Origin: Amphirosellinia nigrospora
Taxonomy: Eukaryota > Ascomycota > Sordariomycetes > Xylariales > Xylariaceae
Assembly (NCBI GenBank): GCA_004123355.1
Contig: SCHM01000003.1
Location: forward strand, 6,343,058-6,407,057
Length of the DNA stretch: 64,000 bases
Direction: 5' to 3'
In this document: positions 23,191-34,570 of the stretch, one piece after another
Layout: each line of letters starts with the position of its first letter
Numbering within the stretch: the stretch's first letter is position 1
Translations under genes and position numbers: made by a program
Notes under the pieces: model-generated
Database searches by the model: none
What the model was told of the DNA's origin: nothing
Seen by the model: the letters and a program-made list of their open reading frames with translations, nothing else

Positions 23191-26100
23191 AGCCGGTATT
23201 TGCTCAATTGAAAGAGCCTAAGGAGTTCATAGAAGGGGACGAGGGAATTGGAGGGAATGTAAATCGCTTGTTGCAAGAGCCAATGGAAGACACGGAGAGA
23301 TCATGATCTGCGCAAAGCTCATCATGAGCAGTCAGAGCAGCTCCCAATGTTGCATTCCGAATAACATGGGTGAGGTCTGTCGAGGATCGTCGTTTCATTC
23401 CAGACGGGTAGTGATTCTGGTACCTAGAATTCTAAGACGCGTGTGCGTACAAAAAAAAAGAGATGCGACCTATTGGGTAATTTTGGGTTGGTGCTTGGGC
23501 AGGGAAGGTCTCACAAAGCACTCGTGACTGCCTTTACTTATTCGAACCATATCAGGTAGGTCGGCAGTAAGCTACGGTAGATCAAACAAATTGACAAGTT
23601 CTGTTTGAGATTCCTAGAATTATGGGCGATAAAGCTTGAGTTAGAAGCGACCAGAGAGTTCACCACCATCCAACCCAAGAAAATACCGAGCTAGGTAGTG
23701 AGCGGAAGTAGTAGCTCAGGGCGACTGACCACGAAAGCACTTACCTTAGCCGAGGTACCAAGCATGTAAATGCAACAGTAACGATAACAGGACAGGCGTT
23801 GGAACTAGAAGGTCGTCGAGTAATGACACCTAAGCGAGGGTGGACGGTCGATTATCGAAAACAGTCCATACGATGTCCTGGATTTGGGTCGGACCGAACA
23901 CGTAACATATCTCGAGTAGTACATACGTCGTACCTGGCACTATCAAGTTAGTATACAAAACATCAAGTTTGTAAGACGACGATTGATTTCGTAGAATAGC
24001 ATAGCAGAGCATAGCATAATTACCTCGTGTGTTTCAGATAACTCGAGAAGCTTACCGAGGAGTGACGGTCGGTATATCGCAATAAAGATAATACCAATTA
24101 TTGCAGCTGACTATCCCTACGCACCAAGTTCGATCGTTGCTCGACCTTTTTCTCAGCCGGGTGCTCGAGATAAACGGCAGAAGAGTCCGTCTCGAACGTG
24201 AGTAAAATGACGGGCTAGTAAAAAGTCGATCGGCTCTAGTAGCATCACTGGGGGAAAACAAGGGTGGGATTGAAAAAAATCATCTACGAGGTCGATTGGA
24301 GAGCCCCCAAATGTTATCATTTTCAAATACTACCTGAATATGTGCACTTTGAGACCAATCTAAACCGACCCGCCATCCCATCCAATATACGGCTGGTTGG
24401 GGAGCCTGCTTATCGGCGCTTCTTATCCTTGTAGAAGGACACAACCCGTGATGGCCGTTGTTCACGACTCCTTCTTGCCATTTTAGACATGTCATATTGA
24501 AGATACGATGGCTTAGACGGTCCTTAAATGCAGTGGCCCCTAAGAGGCTTTCCAATAGGTAAATGGCACTCGGTTTTTTATTGTTATTGTAGTGCGCAAC
24601 AGATTAGGCTTAGCACAGTCGCCGCTTTTGTTCAGGGCTTGGCTTACCCTACAGTGCCAGTTGGGTGACTAAGGACCTTGGAAATTACTGTAAGATTATG
24701 TATATCCCACGCAAATGGGAACAGTCACCAAAACGGTCGGGTTTTAGTAACGGTCGACTATCCAATGTCCTTGTGTCATCGGTTTTTTTTTTCTTCCATG
24801 GATTATGGTCACGAAGTGGTTCATCAAGCAACGTACCTGTGTAGATTATGTTCCAGAAGTGTACCTAATCATCGAATAGTACACCCATATTTATCACCTG
24901 TGTATATTTACTTCTTTAAATAGAATTCTAAGGTAAACGAGTTATCTAAGGCCAACCGGGGTAGCATTAAATATACACTTGTATTGCGGTGGCGATAAGG
25001 TAGTTTCTATTAGAAGTCTGACGATATATGATGCTTATATATGATCGGTGTTTACACTAGGGAGTTGGAGTCTTGAAGTAGCAAATTATCAAGTTGATAT
25101 AAATAGGTGTAACAAAGGCATGTGCCAAAGGCTTTGGGGGGTATCCTGTCTGCAATAATCTTTTTGACATCAAGGTCGCCATGAAAGTCGTATCCCCCAG
25201 TTGAGCCAGGTAGGAGATCTCCAGCATACATATCTAGATAACCGCGCATGTAATTGTAACGTCTGTCTGTTCACTCGCTTCCTCGCTTTTTTATATTTAT
25301 CTCGAGTAGTCAGGCAACATATAGGTAGAGAGGGAGTTAGAAGCCTTACTTGCTTTGGATATCATTGAAATACCGAATTTCGAAGTGCTCTTTGAAAGGC
25401 CTCATTGATAGCGTATTTATTCCCCCCAAAAAATTAAGATATTGTCTGGAAACGATATACTGCTATGCGTATAACTGCTTGTAAGGCCTAAAACTTATCT
25501 CGTCAAGTATTTAATAATATGCGTGTGGCTCTATAAGTAAGTATATTTAGCTCCTAAAAAACTAATTACAAAGTTTAATATTGTTAGAAACCTTGTGTTT
25601 AAGGAAGGCGATGCTAGGCATTTGTTATGTAAGAAGGCCTCCGATGTCAGCCTTATAGATAGGGGGTTTCTTTGTGTGCATGTGCCTCGTGGCAGATAGA
25701 TCCTAAATCTTCTGATAACATGGTCTCGTATGAAGCTTCCACCTATTCAAGGCAAATAGCATATCTAGAAACGTATTATGATTAGTAATAGCTCTAGTTT
25801 CACTACACAAATAATTCACCAACTGTGTAGCATATTAGGCTAGTGGTTTTATAGGTATGATATGTGGCACCTACATCACCTTGGCATTTAAAATATTTCG
25901 AAGTTTTCATTGCCATGAACGGTCACTAAGTTTAAAATAAAGATGCGGCCTAGACGATTACGTATAAAGCAGAGAATGGAAGGGGGCCAAAATCGTCTAA
26001 TACAATTTTTGTGGTGTTCGAGCTGAACTTACCGTGTTGTCTTTCAGGCCCAACTCCTACAGCCACCTAATATTGTAACAATGACCTGCTTTTCTTTTTG

Positions 26101-26279
26101 CCAGCATTAATCTAACTACACCTGGTAGATTTTCCGATTGCTCGTCGGCTATAGATTTTCTTTTCTTACACGTCCCCTCTTCTAAAAATCACACCTGCGC
26201 GGCCGGTCCCAGCTCCCTCTTGATTATCATTTAAACATAAATGCCTTGTTACTAAGATCTACTAATATTAAGTTGCGAT
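23191..26279. other. Gene-poor, increasingly AT-rich interval
   Basis: The first 200 bases are the leader of the 22153-23190 gene and contain a 64-codon upstream frame (23204-23398, minus) ending 13 bases before its ATG. From about 24.9 kb the DNA is AT-rich with many TpA steps and no convincing coding sequence. A 65-codon minus frame at 25052-25249 starts with ATG but is unrecognised. Confidence 0.5.
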
Positions 26280-27572
26280 ATGGCCATCAACTTTGGCTCA
26301 CTAACAACAATGTAGACGGACATCAATCATGCAGTCGCCAAGTACAACCTGTTAGCGAACAATACCACGGGCTCGCAATGGGCCTCAGCTGCACTTCAGA
26401 CTTCGGGTTTTATCGTGACGGGCCTTCGGGCACATTTGGACACCTGAGACTTCTGCAACTATAGACTGAAGCAGTATTAGCTGCACCGGTACTTACAGCT
26501 ATTCTTCAGTAGGGATCAAGCTTGCCAACCAAGTAGTACCGGGCAGCCGCGGGACTACTACTCCCCAGGCCTGTGTGTGTCCCTCAGGCTATACCATGCG
26601 TGCCTTTCACATTTTGGGGGCTCGTATAACTTCCATTTTGATTTTACGCTTGCGGATGGAGGAACAGCTGCTGAGTGTTGCCTAGTTATCCTACATCGCT
26701 AAGCCATATTTACTCAAAGCACTAAAAATTACGAACTGCAGTTACATCTGCGGTAACTATGACGGAACTTAACGACCGATCCCTAAAAGCCAATTGTGCT
26801 GTAACGCAATCTCACAAAAGCGTGTTCGATTCCGGCCCACGTTCTAGATTTTCGCACCCTTTGCCCAGCAACAGAAGCCAAGTAATGCAATTAAAAAAAA
26901 GGGTTTTATTTAATAGAATATAAAAAAAACAATTATATGTTACTTTATAGTTCGAAAAAAAGGCAACTCCTGTACGAACCAGTATTCCCGTTTCGGGTGT
27001 ACTGGCAGTATAAGACATTAAACCCGAAAAACCCTCCAACGAGTTTTCTCTAACCATTGAGTCATCCATTACCTGCAAAGTGCCGAAGCACCTGCAGAGC
27101 GGAGTAGGCTGAAGAGGTAGGCTGATAACTAGGTATATATGGTAGCAAACAACTCCTCCAAGGGTATTGGTTGCGGTTCCACTTCCACTGTTTCCTACAT
27201 AAACAAAATACACAGAATAACTGTTTGAATAATCAAAGAGGCGCCTACGATAACCTAAACATGGGTGCAAGGGGATGGCCAGGGAAATGTAACTGTTGCA
27301 CAAACAGCGATATACGCACCCATGTACCCGTCTCAACTGGCATTCTTCAGATCTGCCGGCACCAACATCAAACGACCACCACAACGATACCACTCCAAGA
27401 CCAACACAGGCGATGACGACAAAATCATCACAAACCACCTTTCCAAAGGTGCTAAAGTGGGCATTGGTTTTGGCGTCGCTTTGGAGCTCTCTCTGCAATT
27501 GGGTTTTTTGCATGGGTTGCGCTACATATACGTCGGGCGACGAAAGCAGACCACCAAAAATACTGCGCCTAG
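26280..27572 (+). pseudogene. Mid2-like single-pass surface protein, frame-broken
   Basis: Remnant or error-laden copy of a common fungal family: a Cys/Thr-rich extracellular part, one membrane span, and a short basic tail. Visible pieces are a Cys-rich segment around 26545-26690 (YYSPGLC, CPSGYT, GGTAAECC), DGQGNVTVAQTAIYAPMY at 27268-27321, NWHSSDLPAPTSN in the next frame, and the membrane region SKGAKVGIGFGVAL. It continues after a frame change as FFAWVAL plus a basic stop-transfer sequence, ending at TAG 27570-27572. The hydrophobic stretch with GxGxG preceded by Ser/Thr/Pro sequence is typical of wall sensors or glycoproteins. At least five frame changes are needed and the 5' end is unclear (ATG at 26280 is a guess), so this may be a true pseudogene in an AT-rich block or a functional gene with assembly errors. 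Confidence 0.5.
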
Positions 27573-29325
27573 AACTGCCCTAACGGAATCTACGGTCAGG
27601 ATAAACACGAGATGCCAGGACAACAGAGCAGGGCGCATGAACTCTCGACAAATAGTGCGAGGCTAGAGGAGCTAGAGGGACAAGCATGGGATCGAATGGA
27701 AGGAAGCGAGAATAAAAGCGTTTTTTAGAGGCAGCACTTAACAAGCAACTACCCTTGTGAGCAAACAATATGGAATAAAAAGGATGTGACGTGAACTAAC
27801 TTAAGCCTATAATAGAGCTAATACGAGAAGAAATTATTGACGAGAGATCAGGGTTGAAATTATTATCAATTAATATTGGAGTGGTACCGGATCACATATG
27901 AGTTTTTAGTCTCAGTGGTACAGAGGCTTATATTTTCGGATACTAAAACTATCGGCTATAGAGTTTTCTATGTATACAACATCTAGTGTGTTAAGAAACT
28001 CTTCCTCTTTATTTTCCTTGGATTGACAAGCACCTTCCTTGCTGGAGCTTCTAGCTGAGATGATTGTTCTCGTCCCCAGAAATCCTCTAGATCCTGACAT
28101 GGTCTACTCTACCTTGAAATGCAAGGAGTCTACGATATTTAACGAGCAAAGTTTGTTCATGCCACGAGATAGCACACAGACGAGGAGATTCCTGTATATA
28201 GTCAGATAACCTTCACGAGGGCAGTTCTAGAATCTGGTGCAACAACAAGTGTCTATTGCATACTATATAATGGGTTCATGATTGTCATAACCTCACTATC
28301 AGGGTATGGCGTGTATATTGATATCTGATGTTGCGCAGAGAGTCTAGGAGTCTCTGGGGCTAGTCCTTGGTTATGTACATCTAGATCCTTTGTTTCTAGG
28401 GCGGTAAGTCTCACGGAGTCTATATGAGGCTTGGGAAGGTGAGTGTTTTGGTGTGCTAGACAAGGTATCGTGAGATCAGGAGATGCCTTGTGACAACCAT
28501 AGTTCATAAGTAAGCTTTCCTCAGGACTGCGGGCCAGTTATCGGAACGAAGTATGAGAGTTGACTCCTTGTTAATTTGAAGGCTACTCGGCCGGAACAGT
28601 CGAAAAACCAGTTTTAGTGCGTTCACCACATCTCCAAACAATGTTAACATGCCTCGGCCCTCGACATGGTAATATCCTATCACTTCTAGCTGAGGAGGCA
28701 ATGGGTCTTAAAAGTTCCTTAAGGTATTAAGTAGCTCCGATAGTCAATAGAGAATATAGTTTCGCGAGTTTCGCAGGAACGACGAGCACTGTTTGAAATT
28801 ACGAACCGATTATTTCAGTAGCTCGATCCTTATATATAGAAGAAACCATGATCCAGACCATTGCTCGTTTCCTCTAGCCTTATTAAGCCGAGGTTGTTGG
28901 GTCAAGTGGTCCCAGAGTGAATAGATTGACCTGCCTATAGCTGAGGTACCTAGTGAGGGCTTAATAGAGTTAACATTTAATTCCTAAACCACCCAAATGT
29001 ATGGGCTCCAGTTCCCTCTCTCTCTGTCTATACATAAAAGTCTACTAGGTCTACTCAATAAAATCACAGCAACTTAGTCACCTGATAGGGGTATGCATAA
29101 ACTGTTACTTATTTGTTCCTAGGACTGCAAAGGGTGCAAGAAGTTTTGAGGGTGTTTTATATGAAATCTAAAACGCAAGATAATAGCTAGCCAAAGTCTA
29201 CGCCTCATAAAACTTATAAGAGTTTCTGGCGACATCAAACGCAAGTCGCTTAAGGTAGTCTGAGATTGATTTGCCCGCGATATTGATAATCAAACCTAAC
29301 ATGACTTATCACTTTTGTCCCAATC

Positions 29326-29341
29326 TTTTTTTTTTTTTTTT
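29326..29341 (+). repeat. T16 homopolymer
   Basis: Sixteen consecutive T in non-coding AT-rich DNA. It is the longest mononucleotide run in the window, and its true length is uncertain given the error pattern elsewhere. Confidence 0.9.
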
Positions 29342-30478
29342 GATGTGGAAATGGTGAGCAATGTAAGAGAGGATGGCGGCGGCTAATTGAATAACTGGCC
29401 GGCTAGGATATGTGAATTTATACATTTCCTAACAGCCCAAATTTCACTAAATAACCATCACGGGGTATGAAATGCTTGGGTTGTTATTCTAAATTGCCTG
29501 GGCAGTTCGCTTTGCTGCGTAGGGGCCCTTGAAAAAGTGATGTTTATTTGTTTCATCTTATAATTGATACTTTTGAATCTTCCTTGGGATAACTTAGCTA
29601 AATGCCCCTTCCGTTTGTTACGGTATAAATTCTTTTTAGAACAACACATTATGCACAGTGGTATTTGGATAGCTGTAGGTAGCTTATGTAAAATTAACGG
29701 ACTGTTCCGAATTGAAGTTCCAACGTTGGAGGATTAAAGCGGCATGGCTTAGGTGTAAATTCACATTATGATACATACAACATGGGCGAAACTGCTCTGT
29801 GGGGCAGTCTGACCTAAAGTGTGGACATCCCGGCAGCTTGCGAAGACGCTTTACCACATGTGCTAATTCCGGCAGCACACCTCTCTAGGCTGGGCTTGTG
29901 ATTCGCTTCGTGGCCCGATTTGCGGGACTGCGTCACGGACACATAACACCTACCGTGGTCGCCTCCTGGTCTACTACTACTGCATGCATGTATGTGGGTA
30001 TGCAGGTGTAAGTAGGAGGTAGGATCCGAAATCCATGGATGGATATATATTGCTCCCAAATGTGTGTAAGTTGGTTAAGTAGGTAGCTATTGCGAGTTGT
30101 AGGTGAGTAGGTACGTAATTAATTAACATAGTACCTCTAGGTAAGGTATGCATTAGGTACCTGAAGGTTGACTACATTCCGTGGTTTGTTGTGAGTGTCT
30201 TGGAGCTACAATGGTAGCGGTGGAACGGCCACAGGAGCTCTACACAGTAGGTAGATCTAGTAGGCGCTGAAGTCCGATCTTAGTGGCCTACCACAAGTAC
30301 TATAGGTATCTATGTAAGCTGTGTCAGAGTCCAAGTCGTCGTCATGTTGTATTGGACACGTCTAGTTTCTTGGCCCTTTAGAGGCTCGAACCTCACACCA
30401 CATAAGGAATTTGCGACATGATCTTAGAGAAATGTGATCGAATAAAGAAAACAGACATATCATACAACTTATTGTCTG

Positions 30479-30490
30479 CCTACATGTAGG
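30479..30490. repeat. Perfect palindrome CCTACATGTAGG
   Basis: A 12-base palindrome directly followed by TAGGTG. It belongs to the dense TAGG-motif cluster in the 30-31 kb intergenic region. Confidence 0.8.
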
Positions 30491-31523
30491 TAGGTGTTCA
30501 AGCTGGCAAAGCTAAAACCCCATCTCATTGGATGTTTGATGCCTTACCTAATTGCCCATATCTGTCTCACATATAAGCATGGGTATACGCACAGCGCACA
30601 GGCATTACAGGTACTACTAGATATTTCAAATAAGGTGGGTACCTAGTCCAATATGCATGTCTGTGTGTACCTTGAATATCTCATATTTATATCTCTAGTG
30701 TACATTGCCTACATCCTATCCCACCTTACCTAAGTACTTACACTGCATGGTTTTCACAATTCCTCGTCAACCGCCTGCTAGGCAGATAGATGCTTATGCT
30801 TTTGTATCTACCTATCAAGTGGTAGGTCCATATTTAGCTATTTAGAGAATGTGCTCTTACGGCTTCTGGATTCCGAGACTTCCTGCTCGGCTTATTATTG
30901 ACGTTGGAAACCGGGTCGATACGTGTAAGTGCTCAGGTCCCCATGTACCCAACAACTGTACTTGGTACGTATGTGTCCACTCCGGGGCTATTTTGCTGCG
31001 TTATACCCAGGCACATGTACCGACGGAACGAGACGGCCAGCCATATTCAACTTATCAGCATGATTCGGTGTATCCCTAGACTGACTGCCAACATCCAAGT
31101 TGGCCACACGTTGTATTACAAGTTCTCCTTTCCTCAAGTGCTGTAATGATGTATGTCTCACCACGGAAGGGAGAGAGTAATTGAATTGTTTATTATTAGT
31201 AGGTAGGTAGGTAGTAGCATGTAACGGATACCTGGGTACTTCAAATCAAGGTGGGTGGCACCACCGACCCCTACCCCACCTGCACCGCTAAAACAAACCT
31301 GCTTGCTTGGATTAGCTGGCATGATGAGATGGCCCTACCCAGGCTTCCCAGGCTACCCACTCCCCACCCCAGAGTTCTAGACGAGCCAGACTCAATTCCC
31401 ACCCTTCTTTCTTTTCAACACACACCCACGCCCACACCAACACGACCAGCAAAGCCTGGAACCCCCCTTGGAGCTCTGGTCTTGTTGATCGATCGTGATA
31501 TTTGCACACCCGCTAACCACCAT

Positions 31524-31551
31524 TTGCACCTTGCACCTTGCACCTCGCACC
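31524..31551 (+). repeat. Heptamer TTGCACC x4
   Basis: Three perfect TTGCACC units and one TCGCACC unit in the probable 5' leader or promoter of the FAR1-domain gene. Further downstream the leader also has GCT/GTT triplets (31770-31800) and a CCGTTGCCTCCG duplication (31820-31855). Confidence 0.9.
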
Positions 31552-31876
31552 TCTGCCCAACCACCGGGGTCGATAGTTGACATCACGTCTCTATGTCGAA
31601 CCCCGAGATCCCACAATCGACTCGACTTCGTTGCTGCATCTGCACGTCGTGTCGTTGGGGTCTGGCGTTGATTGATTTCTATAGCGCTGCGTAGCGTAGC
31701 GTGTCTAGCATTTGTTTATGTTTCTGGGCCTCTTTTATCGCTTGTCGTCCCTTGCTTCCTTACATCACCGCTGCTGCTGCTGTTGTTATTGTTGTTGTGA
31801 TACCCGTCATTGCTATCGCCTCTGCCGTTGCCTCCGCCGTTGCCTCCGCCGTCTTTCTCTCTCTGTTTTTCGCGTC

Positions 31877-33662
31877 ATGTCGGGCCTCGGCCAGCCGGGC
31901 TCCAGCAACCATAGCCATGCAGGACTTGCCTTCCCTCAACTGAACGGACTTCGACGCGGTTACCACGCTTCTACACCACCAAAACCCTCCCCGACGCCGC
32001 CTTACCAGCCTCAACAGTATCCATCTCAACAACAGCCGCAAGCGTATCCTCATCACCTGTTCCCGAATTCCACGCCGTCTCCTGTCCCAAATGTCGCGAG
32101 TGTTCCGAACCTTTCTAGCGGCACGTCCAGGCATACCCCGGTGCAGACAGCCCAGCATGCTCAAGCCGCGGTGCAGGCCGTTCGGCAGCATCAACAACAT
32201 CAACGAGGAAACCAGCAGCGACAGATGCCACAGCAACCAGGTCCTTCCTCCTCCATGGCTTATATTCAGCAGGCCATGAATCAACCCGTCCCGCAAGTCT
32301 CTCAACAAGTCCAAGTTCAACAGCAAGTTGCGCAACCCGCGCCGCAGTTGCCTCATACCCAATCTATACAACAGCAAGTTCAGTCCGTTCAGTCAGTACC
32401 ACCGCAACCCGTTCAACAGGCCCAGCAAGCCCAGCAAACACAACAAGTACAGAGCCAGCAAAATGAGAGCGGCTTGATATCCCAAAATCAATCTCACCAT
32501 CAGCCACATTCGCAGCCGCGACCGCAGCCTCCACAGCACCAGCACCAACAACCTCACTCACAACCCCACCACCAAGTTCACCAGCAACCTGTGGCATTAC
32601 CAACCCAGCCAACTACTCAGCCACAGGCTCAACCACTGCCACCTCCTCAACCGGAGGCTAATTCTGCTTCTCAAGAAAATCACCAAGATGATGACATGGA
32701 GGTCGATAGTCCTGGGGAGTCTGGTGAAGGGGAAGATCAATTGACACCAAAGCTTCTTGATGGCACACCGTTCGTGCCCCGGTCTCCATGGGCGCAAGGA
32801 TGTCGGCTCCACCGGAAGGAGGCAGTTTTGCCAGCCTCGAAAATATTCATCGGTATGTACTCGATACTGCACGTCAGTTGGATACGCTGTCGTCATAGGC
32901 GGTCAAAGAAAACGGTACCTGGGTTAAAGAAGGTTCTCTTCGTCTGTGATCGTGCTGGGAAGCCTCCAAGCCGTGTTAGTCCGGAACAAAGGAAACGAAA
33001 AACGTCTTCTCGGAAATGCAACTGTCCATTCGGATTTTTTGCAATTGAACAAAGGACTCAGTGGACGATCCGTTACCGACCGGACCAATCCCATTTGCAA
33101 CACAACCACGGGCCTAGCGAGAGCCCTCTGTTGCATCCGGCTGCGAGGAAGCTGGACAGTAAAATGGTTGCTGCAGTAAAAAGCCTGAAAGAGTCAGGTA
33201 GTGCTACCTTTTGACGACTTTGAATGTAATTATACGCTGACATGAACAGGTATCGGAGTCACTCAAACATTGGAAATCCTACAATCACAAAACCCTCATG
33301 TGCCATTGTTGCCAAGGGACATTTATAACGCCCGTGCTGCTATCAATCGCAACCCTCAGAAGGTTGAGGCAGGCATTGCGGAGCAACGGCCTGCAATTTA
33401 TAGCAAGCCGCCACCGACAGCCGAAGAGCGCATACGCTCAGATTTGAAAAGAGCTAGCTCGGGCTAGGGAGGAATTGGCAAAATTCAAAGACGAAAGTAA
33501 AAAGGAGATTGAAGAACTCCATGAAAGGATTCGAGAGAAGGATAAGATGATCGCCAGGTTCGAGATGTTATTGACATCTGCAACGAGCGCGTGATGTCCA
33601 GAGAGAGAGGCTCAATACACAAGCGGACCGAGCAATACACTGGCGTTTCGACTGGAAACTGA
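31877..33662 (+). CDS. FAR1-type DNA-binding protein with long Gln-rich N-terminus
   Basis: Fungal FAR1/FHY3-like zinc-binding protein, a fold shared with WRKY-GCM1 and derived from Mutator-like transposases; probably a nuclear regulator. The ATG at 31877 (MSGLGQPGSSNHSH) is preferred over an upstream non-ATG frame that only encodes leader repeats. Residues 30-270 are low-complexity Gln/Pro/His. An acidic linker (DDDMEVDSPGESGEGEDQL) precedes the FAR1 domain, whose features are FASLENIHRYVLDTARQL, KKVLFVCDRAG, RKCNCPFGF and HLQHNHGPS (C-x-C...H-x-H ligands). The intron is 33198-33249. The C-terminus is a coiled coil (REELAKFKDESKKEIEELHE). One-base losses occur near 32795, 32879, 32898 and 33568, and there is a +1 or -2 change at the A4 run 33447-33450. 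No transposase domain or terminal repeats are seen, so it looks domesticated. Confidence 0.85.
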
Positions 33663-34570
33663 GTTCGGAGTGTCGGTATCGAAAATGCATCGACTAGAAA
33701 TGGGTAGGAAAAGTGAGTTACAGTAGGACGGGCAGCAGGCATAGGCGTTTAGGAAGCTTGATTTACTGAGGACTCCATATCAGTGGCATTGTGAGCGGTT
33801 CGGCGTTAGCACTATAATGGGCTGGGAATGGCATGGATTCGGCTCGCAAAAAGACATGACGGACTATTGTACACGATGCCATGATTTTGGCTATGACACG
33901 GCGGAAAAGGGTTAGGGGAAAAATAGAATTTAACTCCCATGATTTTTCACTATATACTACACACACAACCTTGAAGAGACGAAAGCCATAGCCTATGTGA
34001 TGCTTAGTTTTTAACCTGATGTGAGCAAAAACGTGAAACTTCCAAATCATTGGAAGCATCTCTCTCAACTTGATTAGTGCCCATTAGAATTTCCATGTGA
34101 TAGGTTAAACTACAGTAAAGGGAGGAGGTCTCAGCTTCCGCTGGCATGACCCCTGCATCAAAGGCAACACACCAATGACGGCAAGACACGGGAAGCCGCC
34201 CCGCTAAAGTGTATCCCCTGTCAGGTCGCGACAGTTGGCGTTCATCGCGTTAGAGCATCCATCTCCGTCTCCTGAGTGGTAGGGTTAGTAGGGCGATTTT
34301 GCACTACACATTTACATCGTTCTCATCGCTTCCTGAGCGGTTGGCGACACTGCATAGAAGGACCTTTCCACAGTCATCTACGCTCCTTTGCGCTTTGTTC
34401 TGTATTCGTTTATTGCCTATCTAATCAACTACTAACTCTCTCGTTCATCGGCGTCGTGTTCTGCCTTGATACCCGGTTCGCTATCCCTGAAATCCCGAGA
34501 TATGCCATCTGCTTTGTAAATCAACAAACCAACCCAACCAACGCCCTCGAACCACCCCTACACCACCAGT
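33663..34570. other. Intergenic region between FAR1-type gene and dynein gene
   Basis: FAR1-gene 3' flank and dynein promoter and leader. No coding signal. The pyrimidine-rich part at 34300-34560 with CAACCAACC repeats is probably the 5' leader of the dynein mRNA. Confidence 0.6.

Larger units (their letters stand above)
27573..31876. other. AT-rich, gene-poor interval and FAR1-gene promoter
   Basis: No recognised gene. It holds a T16 run (29326-29341), dense TAGGTA/TACCTA motifs (30060-30260, 30479-30500, 31196-31216) and a triplet/heptamer-rich leader (31520-31876). Two adjacent minus frames at 28253-28701 could be one protein with one base lost, but I do not recognise it. The sequence becomes more GC-rich after about 31.25 kb. 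Confidence 0.5.

Noticed and set aside
24280-24555. Minus frame followed by a GTAGTA donor-like site
   Set aside because: Non-ATG start, no recognised motif and no matching downstream exon.
25052-25249. 65-codon minus frame with ATG (MRGYLDMYAGDLLPG)
   Set aside because: It looks plausible in composition but no domain or exon partner could be identified, so it is not called as a gene.
26816-26842. TpsiC-like GTGTTCGATTCCGGCCC
   Set aside because: No matching D arm or acceptor stem in the neighbouring bases.
31712-31876. N-terminal extension of the FAR1-type protein with Cys runs
   Set aside because: It does not begin with a good ATG context and consists of GCT/GTT/CCG repeats; the ATG at 31877 starts the sensible protein.
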